Below are positions 23,984 through 27,547 of a stretch of 27,547 nt of DNA, in pieces. Positions within the stretch are counted from its first letter, which is position 1; each line of letters begins with the position of its first letter. Location: NCBI GenBank assembly GCA_964351905.1, contig CAYGPG010000024.1:1-27547 (forward strand), read 5' to 3'. Origin of the DNA: GCA-2708415 sp964351905 (GTDB lineage Bacteria > Pseudomonadota > Alphaproteobacteria > Micavibrionales > Micavibrionaceae). The translations under genes and the position numbers were made by a program. The notes under the pieces are model-generated. The model was not told the DNA's origin and searched no databases. It was given only the letters and a program-made list of their open reading frames with translations.

Positions 23984-25807
23984 CTATTGGCAGCTGAGGC
24001 ATTCTTCGTATTCTGGCTGTGTGGCTTCTAATTCTGGTTCGCGGCCCTCGCTTTCGCGGGTTCTGAGCCATGAGGCGTTACTTTCGGCGCGCTGGATGGA
24101 TTTTGAACGGCAGTAGTAAAGCGATTTCACACCTTTTTTCCAAGCTTCCATGTGAATGTTATGCAGCTCTTTCTTATGCACGTTTGCAGGAAGAAACACG
24201 TTTAAGCTTTGTGCCTGACAGATAAATTGTGCCCGGTCGCCAGCATGTTCAATCAACCAACGCTGATCAATCTCAAAGGCTGTTTTGAAAACATCTTTTT
24301 GCTCATCGGTGAGGAAGTCTAAATGTTGAACAGATCCTTCGTTGGTGAAGATGGAGCTCCACACGTCATCTGTGTTTTGACCTAAGTCTTCTAAGATAGC
24401 AGTCAGGTACTTGTTCTTCACTGGGAATGAACCAGATAGAGTTTTGTGCGTATAAGCGTTTGCTGCATTCGGCTCAATCCCTGGGGAAGACCCACCACAA
24501 ATGATGGAGATTGACGCGGTTGGTGCAATCGCCATTTTGTTAGAGAAACGCTCCATGATCCCGTAATCTGCAGCATCTGGACAGGCACCACGTTCTTCAG
24601 CGAGGCTACGTGACGCATCATCGGCTTGACGTTTGATGTGTTGGAAAATACGACGGTTCCAAACTTTGGCCATGACGCCTTCCATTGGAATTTGTTTTTG
24701 TTGTAGGAAGCTGTGCCATCCCATAACACCCAAACCAACGGAGCGTTCACGCATCGCGGCGTATTTTGCACGTTTCATGGTATCGGGTGCTTTTTCGATA
24801 AAGTCACTGAGCACGTTATCGAGGAAGCGCATGATGTCTTCAATGAATTGTGGGTTATCTTGCCACTCATCAAACTTATCAAGGTTGAGCGAGGAGAGGC
24901 AGCAGACGGCTGTTCTGTCATTACCTAAATGGTCACGGCCTGTTGGCAATGTGATTTCTGAACAAAGGTTAGACATCTTAACATTCAGACCCGCCATTTT
25001 GTGGTGGTCAGGAATGTTGTCATTCACGTGGTCGATATAGATGATGTAAGGCTCACCTGTTTCAATACGCGCAGTCAGCAAGCGAATCCATAGATCACGT
25101 GCAGATGTTTTTGAAATAACTGCATTGTCTTTTGGTGAACGGAGTGCCCATTCTTCGTCATTTTCAACAGCCTGCATGAAGCCATTGGTCACAAGAACAC
25201 CTTGGTGAAGGTTTAGAGCTTTACGGTTTGGATCACCGCCTGTTGGGCGACGCATTTCAATGAATTCTTCAATTTCTGGGTGCCAGATTGGAAGGTAGAT
25301 CGCAGCAGAGCCACGACGAAGTGAGCCTTGAGAGATCGCCAATGTCAGTGAGTCCATCACGCGGATGAACGGCACAATACCAGATGTCTTACCGTTACGG
25401 CCTACTTTTTCACCGATGGAGCGAACGTTACCCCAGTAAGAACCGATGCCGCCGCCAAGAGAAGCAAGCCATACATTTTCGTTCCAAAGCTCAACAATAT
25501 CGCCAAGGCTATCTTGTGTTTCGTTTAAGAAACATGAAATAGGAAGACCACGGCTTGTACCGCCATTTGAAAGAATAGGGGTCGAAGGCATGAACCATAG
25601 TTTGGACATATAGTCATAGAGGCGTTGAGCATGTTTAGAATCATCGCCGTAATACATGGCAACACGGGCAAATAGATCTTGTGGCGCTTCTTCTGGAAGA
25701 AGGTAGCGGTCATAGAGAGTTTCAATCCCAAACTTCGTCAAATTTTCATCACGTGAGCGATCAATTTGGATCCGGTTTCCACCTTCTATTTGTGCGTAAT
25801 CAAACAT
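23984..25807 (-). CDS. nrdA: Ribonucleoside-diphosphate reductase subunit alpha (class I), no ATP cone
   Basis: The 607-residue catalytic subunit of class I ribonucleotide reductase. All active-site residues are present: Cys92 (LPISCFLNET) and Cys302 (AVCCLSSLNL) form the reducible pair. Asn280-x-Cys282-x-Glu284 (SNLCSEITLPT) supplies the thiyl radical site. Tyr564-Tyr565 (SLYYCRSKS) are the radical-transfer tyrosines, and the C-terminal shuttle pair is Cys603/Cys606 in ECLSCQ. The chain starts directly with the helical domain and has no N-terminal ATP cone, so the dATP overall-activity switch known from E. coli NrdA is missing; the short alpha chains I recall from Rickettsia are similar. AAGGGGAATAAAT precedes the ATG. 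Upstream lie a hairpin and a DnaA-box cluster. Confidence 0.96.
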   Translation of the reverse strand: MFDYAQIEGGNRIQIDRSRDENLTKFGIETLYDRYLLPEEAPQDLFARVAMYYGDDSKHAQRLYDYMSKLWFMPSTPILSNGGTSRGLPISCFLNETQDSLGDIVELWNENVWLASLGGGIGSYWGNVRSIGEKVGRNGKTSGIVPFIRVMDSLTLAISQGSLRRGSAAIYLPIWHPEIEEFIEMRRPTGGDPNRKALNLHQGVLVTNGFMQAVENDEEWALRSPKDNAVISKTSARDLWIRLLTARIETGEPYIIYIDHVNDNIPDHHKMAGLNVKMSNLCSEITLPTGRDHLGNDRTAVCCLSSLNLDKFDEWQDNPQFIEDIMRFLDNVLSDFIEKAPDTMKRAKYAAMRERSVGLGVMGWHSFLQQKQIPMEGVMAKVWNRRIFQHIKRQADDASRSLAEERGACPDAADYGIMERFSNKMAIAPTASISIICGGSSPGIEPNAANAYTHKTLSGSFPVKNKYLTAILEDLGQNTDDVWSSIFTNEGSVQHLDFLTDEQKDVFKTAFEIDQRWLIEHAGDRAQFICQAQSLNVFLPANVHKKELHNIHMEAWKKGVKSLYYCRSKSIQRAESNASWLRTRESEGREPELEATQPEYEECLSCQ

Positions 25808-25854
25808 ATTTATTCCCCTTTTGTTGGCTCTTTGTTTGTGTCAATATCGCGCTG

Positions 25855-25881
25855 AAAAGGGCTCCTTAATAGAGCCTTTTT
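25855..25881 (-). promoter_or_regulatory. Terminator-like hairpin in the nrdA leader
   Basis: Arms 25855-25864 and 25872-25881 pair over ten positions (one G-T pair) around loop CTTAATA, with a T-run on each strand. It lies about 47 bases before the nrdA ATG. A transcript starting in the DnaA-box region would have to pass it, so it could be an attenuator; it might instead just insulate nrdA from upstream transcription. Confidence 0.5.
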
Positions 25882-25942
25882 ATCAACATTGTGTGTATAA
25901 CTGCTGTGGAAAAGTTGTGTATACGTGAATTTGTTAAACACA
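25880..25942. promoter_or_regulatory. Cluster of five DnaA-box-like 9-mers upstream of nrdA
   Basis: Against TTWTNCACA there are two full matches on the minus strand, TTATACACA (25892-25900) and TTTTCCACA (25905-25913). Three have one mismatch: TTATCAACA (25880-25888, plus), GTATACACA (25916-25924, minus) and TTAAACACA (25934-25942, plus). Starts are 12, 13, 11 and 18 bases apart, near helical phase. DnaA control of nrdAB is known in E. coli. Confidence 0.65.
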
Positions 25943-26289
25943 ACCCCTAGCGGTGTAATATCTATAACCATACTAGATATCGTGGGTCTGTCCAGAATAA
26001 AAATATTTTATCCCCCAAGTAGAAAAGCCCTAAACTGCTTGTCATGAACCAATTAAGGCGGCAAAAAGGCAGCAACAATAAGGGCTTAAGAATTTTCTTT
26101 CTTTTATCCCCGAAAAATAAAAACCAAAAATAATTTTAAAAAGAAATAATATTTCAAGAATAATTAAAATAATTTGTCGAGGTCAGCGACAAATGAAATG
26201 GCAAAATACTATATCTTGTATCTAAGATATCAAATTGACTGAGATTATAAGGAATTGCGTCGATTCGAATCAGAATCAGCTTTGTTTTA
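25943..26289. other. AT-rich non-coding stretch with several palindromes
   Basis: No gene is supported here. Inverted repeats seen: ATATCT/AGATAT around 25969-25980, AAGCCCT/AGGGCTT (26025-26031 and 26081-26087), ATTTGTCG/CGACAAAT (26172-26179 and 26187-26194) and ATATCTT/AAGATAT (26211-26217 and 26224-26230). The stretch 26110-26175 is almost pure A/T. ATACTATATCTTGTAT (26206-26221) matches the NrdR consensus at 13 of 16 positions but stands alone. It could be a distal part of the nrdA control region, a small RNA, or an unwinding element. Confidence 0.5.
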
Positions 26290-26634
26290 TTACTGCGTTA
26301 AATCGATTCCCACACGCGGCGTAGAAGTAGAGGTTGCGTTTTGCTCTTCTAAAAATTCTTTATGTTCTATTGCCATGTCTAAGCTTCTCATAGGCTCTGC
26401 GTTTTGCTGTTGAGCCAGTTCTGCATTTAAATCGCGATTGTTACGCGCAAAAAACCCGCCAAGACCCGTTTCCCCTGAATTTAAAATTGATGTGTTATCA
26501 ATTGGAACAGGCACAGCAACAGAAGGTTGAGAATCAATTGATCCTGTTTCATTGATAATTTGCGCTTTTATAGGCGTGACAGCATATATTTGGCCAAAAA
26601 CAAAAATAGTGAGGGTCAGAAGAACTTTTTTCAT
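26290..26634 (-). CDS. Small secreted hypothetical protein
   Basis: A 114-residue protein with a Sec signal peptide (MKKVLLTLTIFVFGQIYAV, cleavage probably after PIKA, residue 24). The mature part of about 90 residues is polar and probably unstructured, rich in Gln, Asn, Ser and Thr, without cysteine. A short helix-prone segment lies at NAELAQQQNAEPMRSLDMAI. AAGGATATCTTT before the ATG is a good ribosome binding site. No family is recognised. It is divergent from pyk across the second palindromic repeat and reads toward the non-coding region upstream of nrdA. Confidence 0.65.
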   Translation of the reverse strand: MKKVLLTLTIFVFGQIYAVTPIKAQIINETGSIDSQPSVAVPVPIDNTSILNSGETGLGGFFARNNRDLNAELAQQQNAEPMRSLDMAIEHKEFLEEQNATSTSTPRVGIDLTQ

Positions 26635-26684
26635 AAAGATATCCTTTTTTATTACATTATATATAAAGAATCTAATTTTGTCGC

Positions 26685-26793
26685 TATAGTCATGTTCATT
26701 TATTTTTCTGACAGCGTTGCGGCTCTCCTAAAATAGATGAAATATTCGTCGTCGCTTGCGCCTTGTCAGAAAATAAAGCAAAACGACTATAAT
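26685..26793. repeat. Palindromic repeat, copy 2 (109 bp), upstream of pyk
   Basis: Same element as at 15689-15794. Ends are TATAGTC and GACTATA, with arms TTTCTGACAG (left) and CTTGTCAGAAAATAAAG (right). Identity to copy 1 is high in the right arm (a 20-base exact run CCTTGTCAGAAAATAAAGC plus its preceding G). TTGTCA (26763-26768) and TATAAT (26788-26793) are again 19 bases apart, 57 bases before the pyk start. Weaker similarity to copy 1 continues to the downstream start codon. Confidence 0.8.
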
Positions 26794-26850
26794 GTTCGAC
26801 AATATCAAGAAAGTGATTCTCTATGCTCAATATATGATGTAATTTAAGGC

Positions 26851-27547
26851 ATGAGCAAAAATAACAAAACCATTCGTCGTTACCGTCATACTAAAATTGT
26901 TGCTACATTAGGGCCTGCTTCGGGAGATCCTGAGATGATGGCGCAGCTTTTTAAAGCAGGCGTAGATATGTTTCGTCTTAACTTTTCCCATGGATCACAT
27001 GAAGCACATGCAACTAATGTGAAAACAGCAAGGGCGCTGGAAAAAGAATTTGATCGTCCCATCGCTTTGATGGCGGACCTTCAGGGGCCGAAATTTCGTA
27101 TTGGTGATTTTAAAGATGGTGAAATAACCGTAACCGAGGGGATGAAGTTCAGATTTGATTTGGATGAAGCTTTGGGCGATAAAAGCCGTGTCTATCTTCC
27201 TCACCCCGAAGTTGTTGAGGTGATGGAAGTGGGATCAGATATTTTGCTGGATGATGGAAAGGTTCGTGCGCGGATAACGGGTAAAGATAAAAATGGTTTA
27301 GATGCCGAAATTATAACGGGCACAAAACTTTCTAATCATAAGGGGTTCAATATCCCCGGCGTTGTCTTACCTGTTCCAGCCTTGACTGAAAAAGATAAAA
27401 TAGATTTAGAAGCCGCCATTAAAATGGGCGTTGATTGGGTCGCGCAAAGTTTTGTGCAGCAGCCTGAAGACGTGATTGCAGCCAAAAAACTAATTAATGG
27501 GCGTGCGGCATTACTTGCAAAAATTGAAAAACCATCCGCCGTTGAAT
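26851..27547 (+). CDS. pyk: Pyruvate kinase, N-terminal part (runs off the window)
   Basis: The first 232 codons of pyruvate kinase, which converts phosphoenolpyruvate and ADP to pyruvate and ATP. The frame is open to the end of the window. Visible landmarks are HTKIVATLGPASGDPEMM near residue 13, the GVDMFRLNFSHGSHEAH segment with the substrate-binding Arg and Asn-Phe-Ser-His, then MADLQGPKFRIGDF. Next comes the mobile B domain (about 85-175), followed by LTEKDKIDLEAAIKMGVDWV and IEKPSAVE, the start of the metal-binding K-x-E region. TAAGGC just before ATG 26851 is a weak ribosome binding site. The repeat just upstream supplies a promoter-like sequence. Confidence 0.95.
   Translation, partial: MSKNNKTIRRYRHTKIVATLGPASGDPEMMAQLFKAGVDMFRLNFSHGSHEAHATNVKTARALEKEFDRPIALMADLQGPKFRIGDFKDGEITVTEGMKFRFDLDEALGDKSRVYLPHPEVVEVMEVGSDILLDDGKVRARITGKDKNGLDAEIITGTKLSNHKGFNIPGVVLPVPALTEKDKIDLEAAIKMGVDWVAQSFVQQPEDVIAAKKLINGRAALLAKIEKPSAVE

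Noticed and set aside
26206..26221. Single NrdR-like 16-mer far upstream of nrdA
   Set aside because: It matches 13 of 16 positions but has no partner at 31-32 bases and lies about 400 bases from the gene, so it was not called as an operator.
26250..26281. GATTCGAATC resembling a tRNA T-loop
   Set aside because: No acceptor, D or anticodon arm with correct spacing can be drawn upstream; it is a short palindrome only.

Overview
The window reads as a chromosomal segment of an AT-rich alphaproteobacterium. Pointers are a FYDLN-acid (TIGR02300-type) zinc-ribbon protein, a DmdC-like acyl-CoA dehydrogenase, a FadN-order dehydrogenase/hydratase fusion, SCO and FadL proteins, and a class I ribonucleotide reductase alpha chain without an ATP cone. 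FadL, DapD, SCO and a periplasmic MsrB indicate a Gram-negative, probably aerobic cell. Genus cannot be fixed from the sequence alone. No rRNA, tRNA, CRISPR array, transposase or phage gene was seen.

Layout. 1-1830 (minus): a YihY/BrkB membrane protein followed by dapD. 1871-7623 (plus): a FemAB-like acyltransferase overlapping a DUF3108-type secreted protein, then glmU-glmS (UDP-GlcNAc supply) and an unknown membrane protein with an EEISWGQH motif. 7715-8687: an orphan gene and the convergent FYDLN protein. 8949-13301 (plus): a beta-oxidation operon of thiolase, small membrane protein, FadN-like fusion and a small transglutaminase-fold protein. 13353-15336 (minus): a short lipoprotein and a full-length M32 carboxypeptidase homologue that has lost every metal ligand. 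15453-18789 (plus): a small basic protein, a palindromic repeat, acyl-CoA dehydrogenase, panC and an SCP2-domain protein. 18859-25807 (minus): FadL, SCO, PhoH, nrdB, msrB, nrdA. 25808-26850: a large regulatory intergenic region, a small secreted protein and a second copy of the palindromic repeat. 26851-end: the start of pyk.

How the genes fit together. Fatty-acid uptake (FadL), acyl-CoA dehydrogenation, hydration/dehydrogenation and thiolysis are all present, with panC (CoA precursor) and an SCP2 lipid-binding protein in the same operon as the acyl-CoA dehydrogenase. Cell-wall genes (dapD, glmU, glmS, FemAB-like) form a second theme. The ribonucleotide reductase genes are split by msrB. nrdB has a pair of NrdR-like boxes exactly 32 bp apart, and nrdA has a cluster of five DnaA-box-like sites.

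The least ordinary items are the metal-ligand-free M32 homologue (13774-15336), a 106-109 bp imperfect palindromic repeat with an embedded promoter-like sequence in front of both the acyl-CoA dehydrogenase and pyk, the DnaA-box cluster beside nrdA, and an 18-bp palindrome that buries the phoH ribosome binding site. No wholly new multi-gene system was evident.
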